From contig NZ_FMZU01000013.1 of assembly GCF_900101545.1 (NCBI RefSeq), forward strand, positions 152,949 to 216,948: a DNA stretch of 64,000 nucleotides, in the 5' to 3' direction. The notes under the pieces are model-generated. The model saw only the letters and a list, made by a program, of their open reading frames with translations. It ran no database searches and was not told where the DNA came from. Origin of the DNA: Variovorax sp. CF079 (GTDB taxonomy: Bacteria > Pseudomonadota > Gammaproteobacteria > Burkholderiales > Burkholderiaceae_C). The position numbers and the translations under genes were made by a program. Position 1 is the stretch's first letter. Every line of letters begins with the position of its first letter. Positions 27,369 to 35,577 of the stretch are shown here, in pieces.

Positions 27369-27464
27369 TCGACACCAGGGCGTCACCGGCGAAACCTACA
27401 AACCTACAATGGCCTCTCGCCTTTTTTCAAGGCAGTCCCCTCCGCTTCTCATCACGCCCATCCC

Positions 27465-28658
<1,194 letters not shown>

Positions 28659-28719
28659 ATACCCACTATCGGTCGGCCGAGAAAGTGTATACAGTATGGA
28701 ATACAAACCGGAGACCTGA

Positions 28720-30168
28720 ATGAGCACGCCCCGCCTTCCCCGTCACGCCACCAAGATCGTCGCCACGCTCGGCCCGGCATCGAGTTCGCCCGAGCTGCTC
28801 GAGCAGATGATCCATCACAAGGTCAGCGTGGTCCGGCTCAACTTCAGCCACGGCACGGCGCAAGACCACATCAACCGCGCCGCCATGGTGCGCGAGGCGG
28901 CCCGCCGCACGGGACGCGAGGTGGCGATCATGGCCGACCTGCAGGGCCCGAAAATCCGGGTCGGCAAGTTCGCCGAGGGCAAGGTCTGGCTGGAGGCCGG
29001 TGCGAAGTTCGTGCTCGACGCCTCGCGCACCGAGCTGGGCGATGTCAGCGAAGTGGGGCTGGACTACAAGGACCTGCCGCGCGACGTCAAACCCGGCGAC
29101 AGTCTGCTGCTGAACGACGGGCTCATCGTGCTCACGGTCGAAGCCGTCAAGGGCGACGCGGTCCACACCACGGTGCGCCTGGGCGGCGAGCTCTCCAACA
29201 ACAAGGGCATCAACAAGCAGGGCGGTGGCCTCACGGCGCCGGCGCTGACGGCCAAGGACATGGAGGACATCAAGACCGCGATGAGCTTCCAGGCCGACTA
29301 CGTGGCGGTGAGCTTCCCGAAGAACGCGACCGACATGGAAATGGCGCGCCAGCTGTGCAACGTGGCGGCGGCCGAGTTCGGCCACAAGCCGGGCCTGATC
29401 GCCAAGATCGAGCGCGCCGAGGCGATCCCCAAGCTGGAGGAGATCCTGCGCGCCAGCGACGGCATCATGGTCGCGCGCGGCGATCTGGCGGTCGAGGTCG
29501 GCAACGCGGCCGTGCCGGCGCTGCAAAAAAAGATGATCCGCATGGCGCGCGAGATGGACAAGGTCGTCATCACCGCCACGCAGATGATGGAGTCGATGAT
29601 CACCAACCCGGTGCCGACGCGCGCCGAGGTGAGCGACGTGGCCAATGCCGTGCTCGACGGCACCGACGCCGTGATGCTCTCGGCCGAGACCGCTTCGGGC
29701 CGCTACCCGCTCGAGACGGTGCAGGAGATGAGCCGCATCTGCGAGGCGGCCGAAGCCGCCGAAGACCTACAACTCGACGCCGACTTTAGCGGCCAGTCCT
29801 ACGCCCGCATCGACCAGTCGATCGCGATGGGCGCGCTGTTCACCGCGCACCATTTGGGGGCCAAGGCGATCGTCGCGCTGACCGAATCGGGCTCGACCCC
29901 GCTGTGGATGAGCCGCCACCGTGCCCACATCCCGATGTATGCGCTGACCTCGCGCCTGGCCACGCAGCGCCGCATGGCGCTCTACCGCAACGTGCGGCCG
30001 CTGCTCATGGACCCGGAAAGCGACCGCGACACGGCACTGCTGCAGGCCGAGGCCCACCTCAAGAAGCGCGGCATCGTGCAGACCGGCGACGTCTACGCGA
30101 TCACCTGCGGCGAGCCCATGGGTGCGCCCGGCGGCACCAACATGCTCAAGATCTGCAGGGTGGGTTAG
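28720..30168 (+). CDS. pyk: Pyruvate kinase
   Basis: 482 residues. It converts phosphoenolpyruvate and ADP to pyruvate and ATP. The start TKIVATLGPASS is typical; the metal and substrate-binding segment LIAKIERAEAIPKLEEIL lies near residue 225 and MVARGDLAVE near 250. The C-terminal regulatory domain is complete. An AT-rich GTATAC-containing stretch at 28686-28706 upstream may carry its own promoter, separate from pgk 61 bases away. Confidence 0.98.
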   Translation: MSTPRLPRHATKIVATLGPASSSPELLEQMIHHKVSVVRLNFSHGTAQDHINRAAMVREAARRTGREVAIMADLQGPKIRVGKFAEGKVWLEAGAKFVLDASRTELGDVSEVGLDYKDLPRDVKPGDSLLLNDGLIVLTVEAVKGDAVHTTVRLGGELSNNKGINKQGGGLTAPALTAKDMEDIKTAMSFQADYVAVSFPKNATDMEMARQLCNVAAAEFGHKPGLIAKIERAEAIPKLEEILRASDGIMVARGDLAVEVGNAAVPALQKKMIRMAREMDKVVITATQMMESMITNPVPTRAEVSDVANAVLDGTDAVMLSAETASGRYPLETVQEMSRICEAAEAAEDLQLDADFSGQSYARIDQSIAMGALFTAHHLGAKAIVALTESGSTPLWMSRHRAHIPMYALTSRLATQRRMALYRNVRPLLMDPESDRDTALLQAEAHLKKRGIVQTGDVYAITCGEPMGAPGGTNMLKICRVG

Positions 30169-30175
30169 CTCGCCC

Positions 30176-30270
30176 CCCAGGCTGTGCGCACCTCGTGTCG
30201 CTTCGCCAACCCCCTACCGGGGGGCGGGCCGGCCGCTTCGGGCGGCCGTGCGCGGCGGACCCACGAAAGA
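30176..30270 (+). repeat. Intergenic palindromic repeat, copy 1
   Basis: Between pyk and fba lies a C5-TACC-G6 hairpin (30210-30224), preceded by CCCCCC, GTGCGCAC and CTCGTGTCGC blocks and followed by a second GC hairpin with a TTCG turn. It shares block order with 42575-42652 (inverse orientation) and 51631-51720. No gene is present in this 215-base gap. Confidence 0.6.
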
Positions 30271-30304
30271 TGTGCCTTCGTCCGATGGCCCGGCTGTCGT
30301 CAGT

Positions 30305-30332
30305 CCTGTCCGACAGGGGTGCTCGGTAGAAT
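30305..30332 (+). promoter_or_regulatory. Candidate promoter of fba
   Basis: A TAGAAT -10-like box at 30327-30332 lies 10 bases after a perfect CCTGTC-C-GACAGG palindrome (30305-30317) that overlaps the -35 region. This could be an operator. The leader to the fba start would be about 45 bases. Confidence 0.4.
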
Positions 30333-30383
30333 TGAGGCAGTCTTTTTTCTTCTTCCATCCCAACATTCCCGCGAGGTACACCC

Positions 30384-31448
30384 ATGGCTCTCGTTTCGAT
30401 GCGCGAACTGCTCGACCATGCCGCCGCCAACGGCTACGGCATTCCGGCCTTCAACGTCAACAACCTCGAGCAGGTGCAGGCCGTCATGTCGGCGGCCGAC
30501 GAAGTCGGTGCACCGGTCATCCTCCAGGCGAGCGCAGGCGCGCGCAAGTATGCGGGCGAGCCCTTCATCAAGCACCTGATCGAAGCCGCGATCGAAAGCT
30601 GGCCGAAGGTGCCGCTGGTGATGCACCAGGACCACGGCCAGAGCCCGGACGTCTGCAAGGGTGCCATCGACCTCGGCTTCAGTTCGGTCATGATGGACGG
30701 CTCGCTGCAGGCCGACGGCAAGACCATCGCGAGCTACGACTACAACATCGAGGTCACCAAGAAGGTGGCGGACATGGCGCACCGCGTGGGCGTCACCGTC
30801 GAAGGCGAGCTGGGTTGTCTCGGCTCGCTCGAAACCATGAAGGGCGACAAGGAAGACGGCCATGGCACCGACGCCACGATGACCATGGAGCAGCTGCTGA
30901 CCGACCCGGAGCAGGCCGCCGATTTCGTCAAGCGTACCCAGATCGACGCGCTGGCCATCGCCATCGGCACCAGCCACGGCGCCTACAAGTTCACGCGCAA
31001 GCCCACCGGCGACATCCTGGCGATCAACCGCATCAAGGAAATCCACCGCCGCATCCCCAACACCCACCTCGTGATGCACGGCTCCTCGAGCGTGCCGCAG
31101 GATCTTCTGGCCGAGATCCGCAAATACGGCGGCAACATGAAGGAAACCTACGGCGTGCCGGTCGAGGAGATCCAGGAAGCCATCAAGCACGGCGTGCGCA
31201 AGATCAACATCGACACCGACATCCGCCTCGCGATGACGGCCGCGATCCGCAAGTTCTTCACCGAGAACCCCGAGAAGTTCGATCCGCGCGAATACCTGAA
31301 GCCCGCGCGCGAGGCCGCAAAGCAGATCGCCAAGCAGCGCTACGTCCAGTTCGGCTGCGAAGGCCAGGGCCCGAAGATCAAGGGCGAGACCCTGCAGGTC
31401 GTCGCCGCCAGGTACGCCAAGGGCGAGCTCGCGCAAGAAGTGGTCTGA
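30384..31448 (+). CDS. fba: Fructose-bisphosphate aldolase class II
   Basis: 354 residues, zinc-dependent aldolase of the class IIB (Calvin-cycle-like) subtype. It starts MALVSMRELLDHAAANGYG. The zinc and catalytic motifs MHQDHGQSPDVC (about residue 80), VEGELGCLGSLE and MHGSSSVP (about 230) are present, with NIDTDIRLAMT near 275. It acts in glycolysis/gluconeogenesis with neighbouring pgk and pyk. A strong terminator follows 12 bases after the stop. Confidence 0.97.
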   Translation: MALVSMRELLDHAAANGYGIPAFNVNNLEQVQAVMSAADEVGAPVILQASAGARKYAGEPFIKHLIEAAIESWPKVPLVMHQDHGQSPDVCKGAIDLGFSSVMMDGSLQADGKTIASYDYNIEVTKKVADMAHRVGVTVEGELGCLGSLETMKGDKEDGHGTDATMTMEQLLTDPEQAADFVKRTQIDALAIAIGTSHGAYKFTRKPTGDILAINRIKEIHRRIPNTHLVMHGSSSVPQDLLAEIRKYGGNMKETYGVPVEEIQEAIKHGVRKINIDTDIRLAMTAAIRKFFTENPEKFDPREYLKPAREAAKQIAKQRYVQFGCEGQGPKIKGETLQVVAARYAKGELAQEVV

Positions 31449-31460
31449 TATTTCCGCTGG

Positions 31461-31500
31461 CGCGCAGAAGCCACCCTCGCGGTGGCTTTTTTCTGCGCGC
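31461..31500 (+). terminator. Rho-independent terminator after fba
   Basis: Stem AAGCCACC/GGTGGCTT (31468-31488) with a five-base loop, then a T run to 31492. An outer GCGCGCAGAA/TTCTGCGCGC arm extends the helix, with the T run bulged. Confidence 0.85.
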
Positions 31501-31544
31501 ACAATCTCCGTCGTCCTTCGCCTATCCGACACAGTCACCCCGTC

Positions 31545-32450
31545 ATGACCACCGTCCACACCTCCTCCATCCAGAGCCTTCCGCTGCTCGCGCGCGGCAA
31601 GGTGCGCGACAACTACGCGGTCGGCGAGGACCGCATCCTGATGGTCGCGAGCGACCGCCTCTCGGCCTTCGACGTCATCATGGGCGAGCCGATCCCCGGC
31701 AAGGGCGTGATCCTCACGCAGATGGCGCTCTGGTGGTTCGACCGGCTGGGCCATCTGTGCCCCAACCACCTGACCGGCGACGCGCCCGAAAGCGTGGTGA
31801 CGCCGGAAGAGGTGCCCCAGGTCAAGGACCGCTCCATGCTGGTCAAGCGCCTCAAACCGATCCCGGTCGAGGCCGTGGTGCGCGGCTACCTCGCCGGCAG
31901 CGGCTGGAAGGAATACCAGGAGAACCGCGCCGTCTGCGGCGTGCCGCTGCCCGAGGGCCTCAGCAACGCGAGCAAGCTGCCGCGGCCGATCTTCACGCCC
32001 GCGGCCAAGGCAGCGGCGGGCGCGCACGACGAGAACATCAGCTACGACAAGGTGGTCGAAGTCGTCGGCCCGGCGCTCGCGCAACAGATCCGCGAGACCA
32101 GCATCGCGATCTACGAGGCGGCCGCGGCCATCGCGCTGGCCAAGGGCATGATCATTGCCGACACCAAGTTCGAGTTCGGCCTCGACGAGGCCGGCACGCT
32201 GGTGCTGATGGACGAGGTGCTGACCCCCGACAGCTCGCGCTACTGGCCGGTCGAGGGCTACGAAGCCGCACTCGCCGCCGGCACGAATCCGCCGAGCTAC
32301 GACAAGCAGTTCGTGCGCGACTGGCTCGAGGCCACCAAGATCAACGGCAAGCCCTGGGACAAGACGCCGCCGTCGCCGCGCCTGCCGGCCGAGGTGATCG
32401 AGAAGACGGCAGCCAAGTACCGCGAGGCGCTGGAGCGGCTGACGGGCTGA
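31545..32450 (+). CDS. purC: Phosphoribosylaminoimidazole-succinocarboxamide synthase (SAICAR synthase)
   Basis: 301 residues, ATP-dependent ligation of aspartate to CAIR in purine biosynthesis. Motifs: LARGKVRDNYAVG with the nucleotide loop near residue 15, DRLSAFDVIMGEPIPGKG, VVRGYLAGSGWKEY and the metal/substrate segment ADTKFEFGLDEAGTLVLMDE. I chose the ATG at 31545 over the in-frame ATG 21 codons upstream, which lies in the terminator region. purE and purK are 12 kb away. Confidence 0.97.
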   Translation: MTTVHTSSIQSLPLLARGKVRDNYAVGEDRILMVASDRLSAFDVIMGEPIPGKGVILTQMALWWFDRLGHLCPNHLTGDAPESVVTPEEVPQVKDRSMLVKRLKPIPVEAVVRGYLAGSGWKEYQENRAVCGVPLPEGLSNASKLPRPIFTPAAKAAAGAHDENISYDKVVEVVGPALAQQIRETSIAIYEAAAAIALAKGMIIADTKFEFGLDEAGTLVLMDEVLTPDSSRYWPVEGYEAALAAGTNPPSYDKQFVRDWLEATKINGKPWDKTPPSPRLPAEVIEKTAAKYREALERLTG

Positions 32451-32526
32451 GCGGCAGCGCGCCTGAGGTGAATAGTTCACAAATCCGGCGGCAATAGTTC
32501 CCACCCGCCGGGGGCGCGATTTCGGA

Positions 32527-32558
32527 CACTTTCCTCACCAAAACGGATGAGGAAAGTG
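32527..32558 (+). promoter_or_regulatory. Perfect inverted repeat covering the ribosome-binding site of the LuxR-type gene
   Basis: CACTTTCCTCA (32527-32537) and TGAGGAAAGTG (32548-32558) form a perfect 11-bp inverted repeat with a 10-base spacer. The right arm contains the GAGGAAAG ribosome-binding site and ends two bases before the ATG. It could be a DNA operator or an RNA hairpin hiding the ribosome-binding site. Confidence 0.65.
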
Positions 32559-32560
32559 CC

Positions 32561-33226
32561 ATGACCCTGCAAACCGACTCGGATATCCAGATGGCCCGGA
32601 GCCAGATCGCCGCGCCCGTGCCCGACGCTCTGCAGGCCGCCATGCTGGCACGCGTGCTCGACGAGATCGACCACGGTCTGCTGCTGGTCGACCTGACCGG
32701 CCGCATCCTGCATGCCAACCATCCGGCGCGGCGCGAACTCGCCGCCGGGCGCATGCTGCGCAGCGTCGAGGGGATGCTGTGCACCGGCGAGATCGACTCG
32801 CAGTCGAAGATCCGGCGCGCGCTCAAGGATGCGGAGCACGACTGCCGCAGCATCGTCGAGCTCGAGTATGCGGGCGAGCCCTTGTCGCTGGCTTTCATCC
32901 CCTTGGCCATGCTGCACGGCGCCGCGTCGGTCGACACCGTGCTGATCATGTGCGGCCGCCGCTCCGGCTGCGAAATGCTCACGATGCAGATGTTCGCCCG
33001 CGCCAAGCGCCTGACCCGCACGGAGCAGAACGTGCTGGCGCAGTTGTGCGCCGGGCGCAGGGCCGAGGAGATCGCCTGCCTGCAGGGCATCCGCCTGTCC
33101 ACGGTGCGCACCCACATCAAGAACGTGCGGCAGAAAACCGGTCGCGGCAGCATCCGGCAGGTCGTCAACGACGTTTCGCGCATGCCGCAGATCGTGTCGG
33201 CGCTGCGGCTGACGGCGCAAGACTGA
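32561..33226 (+). CDS. LuxR-type helix-turn-helix transcriptional regulator
   Basis: 221 residues. The N-terminal half has a PAS-like start (DEIDHGLLLVDLTGRILHAN, about 31-50). The C-terminal LuxR DNA-binding domain runs from about residue 147 (RLTRTEQNVLAQLCAGRRAE, then LSTVRTHIKNVRQKTGR). No receiver domain or phosphorylatable Asp is evident, so it probably senses a ligand or partner. A Crp/Fnr-type regulator follows 41 bases downstream. The perfect inverted repeat over its ribosome-binding site suggests autoregulation. Confidence 0.88.
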   Translation: MTLQTDSDIQMARSQIAAPVPDALQAAMLARVLDEIDHGLLLVDLTGRILHANHPARRELAAGRMLRSVEGMLCTGEIDSQSKIRRALKDAEHDCRSIVELEYAGEPLSLAFIPLAMLHGAASVDTVLIMCGRRSGCEMLTMQMFARAKRLTRTEQNVLAQLCAGRRAEEIACLQGIRLSTVRTHIKNVRQKTGRGSIRQVVNDVSRMPQIVSALRLTAQD

Positions 33227-33232
33227 AAGACC

Positions 33233-33267
33233 TTGGGGCGGCGCCGCGCGGACCGTATAGTCCGCGC
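33233..33267 (+). promoter_or_regulatory. Leaderless promoter and inverted repeat of the Crp/Fnr-type gene
   Basis: TTGGGG (33233-33238), 17 bases, TATAGT (33256-33261), six bases, ATG (33268). A perfect inverted repeat GCGCGGAC/GTCCGCGC (33246-33253 and 33260-33267) straddles the -10 and abuts the ATG. No Shine-Dalgarno is present. The layout predicts a leaderless mRNA blocked by a dimeric repressor, possibly the gene product itself. Confidence 0.6.
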
Positions 33268-33930
33268 ATGCCGCCCAAGCCCGCTGCATCCCGCGCCGAA
33301 GACTCGCCTGACGATGCGCTGCCCGCCGAGCTGCGCAAGCTCGCGGCGCTGGGGGTGCAGCGCCGCTACCGTACTCACACCGTGCTGATCGAAGAGGGTG
33401 ACCAGGGCGACTCGATCTACATCGTGCTCTCGGGCCGGCTGCGCGCCTTTGTGTCCGATGCGCGCGGGCGCGAGGTCACCTTGGGCCTGCATGGGCCGGG
33501 CGAGTACGTCGGTGAAATGTCGCTCGACGGCGGTCTGCGCTCGGCGAGCGTGGCGGCCGTGGAGCCCACCGTGTGCACCGTGGTCACGCGCGAGACCATG
33601 CTGCAGCACATCGCTGAAGAGCCCGAATTCGCTCTGGCCCTCATCGTGCGGCTGATACGGCGGGCGCGGCTGGCGACGGAAAGCGCGCGCAGCATGGCGC
33701 TGCTGGATGTCTACAGCCGGTTGAAGCAATTGCTGGAGGAGCGCGGGCAGCTTCAGCCCGACGGTACCCGCCGCATCGTCGATCGTCTTACGCACCAGGC
33801 GATTGCGAGCGAAATCGGGTGTTCGCGCGAGATGGTCAGTCGCCTGCTGAAGGATCTCGAAGGCGGTGGCTATGTTGCCCATCGAGAACGGCGGCTGGTG
33901 CTGGCGAAAGCCTTGCCCGCGCGTTGGTAG
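33268..33930 (+). CDS. Crp/Fnr-family transcriptional regulator
   Basis: 220 residues. A cyclic-nucleotide-binding beta-barrel spans about 25-135 and a Crp-type winged helix about 150-215 (IVDRLTHQAIASEIGCSREM). The phosphate-binding cassette GEMSLDGGLRSASV keeps the Glu (83) and Arg-Ser (91-92) that contact cAMP in E. coli CRP. No Fnr-type N-terminal cysteines, so it is not an oxygen sensor. It converges, 15 bases apart, with an operon headed by an adenylate cyclase, making cAMP a reasonable ligand (inference). Confidence 0.9.
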   Translation: MPPKPAASRAEDSPDDALPAELRKLAALGVQRRYRTHTVLIEEGDQGDSIYIVLSGRLRAFVSDARGREVTLGLHGPGEYVGEMSLDGGLRSASVAAVEPTVCTVVTRETMLQHIAEEPEFALALIVRLIRRARLATESARSMALLDVYSRLKQLLEERGQLQPDGTRRIVDRLTHQAIASEIGCSREMVSRLLKDLEGGGYVAHRERRLVLAKALPARW

Positions 33931-33945
33931 CGGCCTGCTTCGGTT

Positions 33946-35550
33946 TCAGCGCACCGTCACCCAGCGCCACTCCAGCCAGTTGTCAGGCCTGTGGACCGCT
34001 TCGACGTTGCTTCGCATGGCCCAGGGGATCACCTGGCGGTGCAGCGGGATGTGATGGACCTGTTCGTTGTGTTCGCGCAGGGCTGCCTTGATCAGTTGTT
34101 CACGCTTGGCGCGGTCCGGCTCGACCGAAGAGGCCGCGGCAAGCTCGTCGAGCTTCGAGTTCTTGTAGTCGCCCCAGTTGAAGTAGCCGACGCCGTTGGC
34201 GCCGCGCGAGCGAAGCACGGGCGTCAGCATGACCTCCGCATCCGTGATCGTTCCACCCCAGCCGAGCATGTACATCGAGATGTCGAGCTTCTCGGCCTTG
34301 GCGAAGTACAAGGCTCTGGGTTGCGCATTGACATTGACCTTGATGCCGATCTGCGACCACATTCCCGCAAGAGCGATGCAGATCTTTTCGTCGTTGATGT
34401 AGCGATTGTTCGGACAGTCGAGGGTGACCTCGAAGCCGTTGGGGTAGCCGGCCTGCGTCATGAGCGTGCGTGCCCGCGGCAGGTCGAACGGCAATCGCTT
34501 TTCGAGCTCGGCATCGTTGAAGTTCCCAAGAGGAGAGGGCGACATGACCCCGGTCGGGCGAGCCAAGCCTCGCATGACCGAGGTACGCAGCGTCTCGATG
34601 TCGACCGCGTGATAGAGAGCCTTGCGTACACGCACATCCTTGAACGGATTGCTGCCCTTGACGGAGCTGTACTTCAGTTCGTCGCGGCCTTGATCCATGC
34701 CGATGAAGATGACGCGATTCTCGACGCCATCCGCTACCTTCACCCCGGCCGAGGCTCGAAGCCGGTCCAGGTCCTGGGGCGGCGGATCAAGTACCAGTTG
34801 GAGTTCCCCGGAGAGCAGCGCGGCGGTACGTGTGGAATCGCTCTTGATCGGCGTGTAGACCACCTCCTGCACATTGCCGTCGAACTTGCCCCACCAGTTC
34901 GGATTGCGTTTGAAGACCGTCTTGTTGTCCGGCAGCCGTGAAACCACGACAAAGGGACCCGTGCCATTTGCGTTCAGCGTCGTGTGGCGAATCTCCTTGG
35001 CCTTGAAGTCCTGCGGTTTGACGGCGTCGTGCTGCTCGCACCACGACTTGCTCATCATCTGCACCAGCGCGGCATGCTCCAGGAAGATCGGATTGACCTG
35101 CGGGAGAGCGAACTCCACCGTCAGGGGGTCGATCTTGCGGACTTCGCCGAGTGCTGACGCATAGACACGGATTCCGGAGGCGGGATCTCTCGCCCGCTCG
35201 ACCGAAAAGACCACGTCGTCGGCCGAGAATGCGCGGCCATCGTGAAACTTCACCTCGGGACGCAGCTTCATCCGCCACAGCGTCGGAGTGACCTGCTGCC
35301 ATTCGGTCGCAAGTGCCGGAACGAGGTTCAACTGCCTGTCGCGCCCGATGAGCGTTTCGTACACCTGGCCGTTGATCGAGTTGGTCAGCAACTCGTTCTG
35401 CGAATAGGGATCGAGCGTTTGCAAGTCACCCTGGCTGGACCAGCGCAGGACTTGGGCGCCGGCCGCGGCGTGCAGCGCGAGCGCTGCTGCGCATGCAGCG
35501 ACCTTGAGCAATGCGGCGGAGGGCTTTGCGGGCGAGTTCATGATGGACAT
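33946..35550 (-). CDS. ABC transporter substrate-binding protein, peptide/nickel type (SBP_bac_5)
   Basis: 534 residues with a signal peptide at about 1-32 (ending AAAGA, mature QVLRWSSQGD). The family-typical TLDPYSQNELLTNSINGQVYE lies at about 45 and LRPEVKFHDGRAFSADDVVFS near 97. Binds oligopeptides or similar in the periplasm. No permease or ATPase gene is near, so it is an orphan or serves a transporter elsewhere. It begins 27 bases after the subtilase stop and looks like the last gene of that operon. Lower GC than the flanks. Confidence 0.92.
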   Translation of the reverse strand: MSIMNSPAKPSAALLKVAACAAALALHAAAGAQVLRWSSQGDLQTLDPYSQNELLTNSINGQVYETLIGRDRQLNLVPALATEWQQVTPTLWRMKLRPEVKFHDGRAFSADDVVFSVERARDPASGIRVYASALGEVRKIDPLTVEFALPQVNPIFLEHAALVQMMSKSWCEQHDAVKPQDFKAKEIRHTTLNANGTGPFVVVSRLPDNKTVFKRNPNWWGKFDGNVQEVVYTPIKSDSTRTAALLSGELQLVLDPPPQDLDRLRASAGVKVADGVENRVIFIGMDQGRDELKYSSVKGSNPFKDVRVRKALYHAVDIETLRTSVMRGLARPTGVMSPSPLGNFNDAELEKRLPFDLPRARTLMTQAGYPNGFEVTLDCPNNRYINDEKICIALAGMWSQIGIKVNVNAQPRALYFAKAEKLDISMYMLGWGGTITDAEVMLTPVLRSRGANGVGYFNWGDYKNSKLDELAAASSVEPDRAKREQLIKAALREHNEQVHHIPLHRQVIPWAMRSNVEAVHRPDNWLEWRWVTVR

Positions 35551-35577
35551 CCCTGTAGTTAGGTGAGAGCAGCGTGA

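Noticed and set aside
28686..28706. HexR- or GntR-type operator before pyk
   Set aside because: The GTATAC palindrome is too short, and the surrounding bases do not match a consensus I can name. Recorded only as a possible promoter in the pyk entry.
33946..35550. Complete peptide ABC transporter operon
   Set aside because: No permease or ATPase gene lies on either side; only the binding protein is present.
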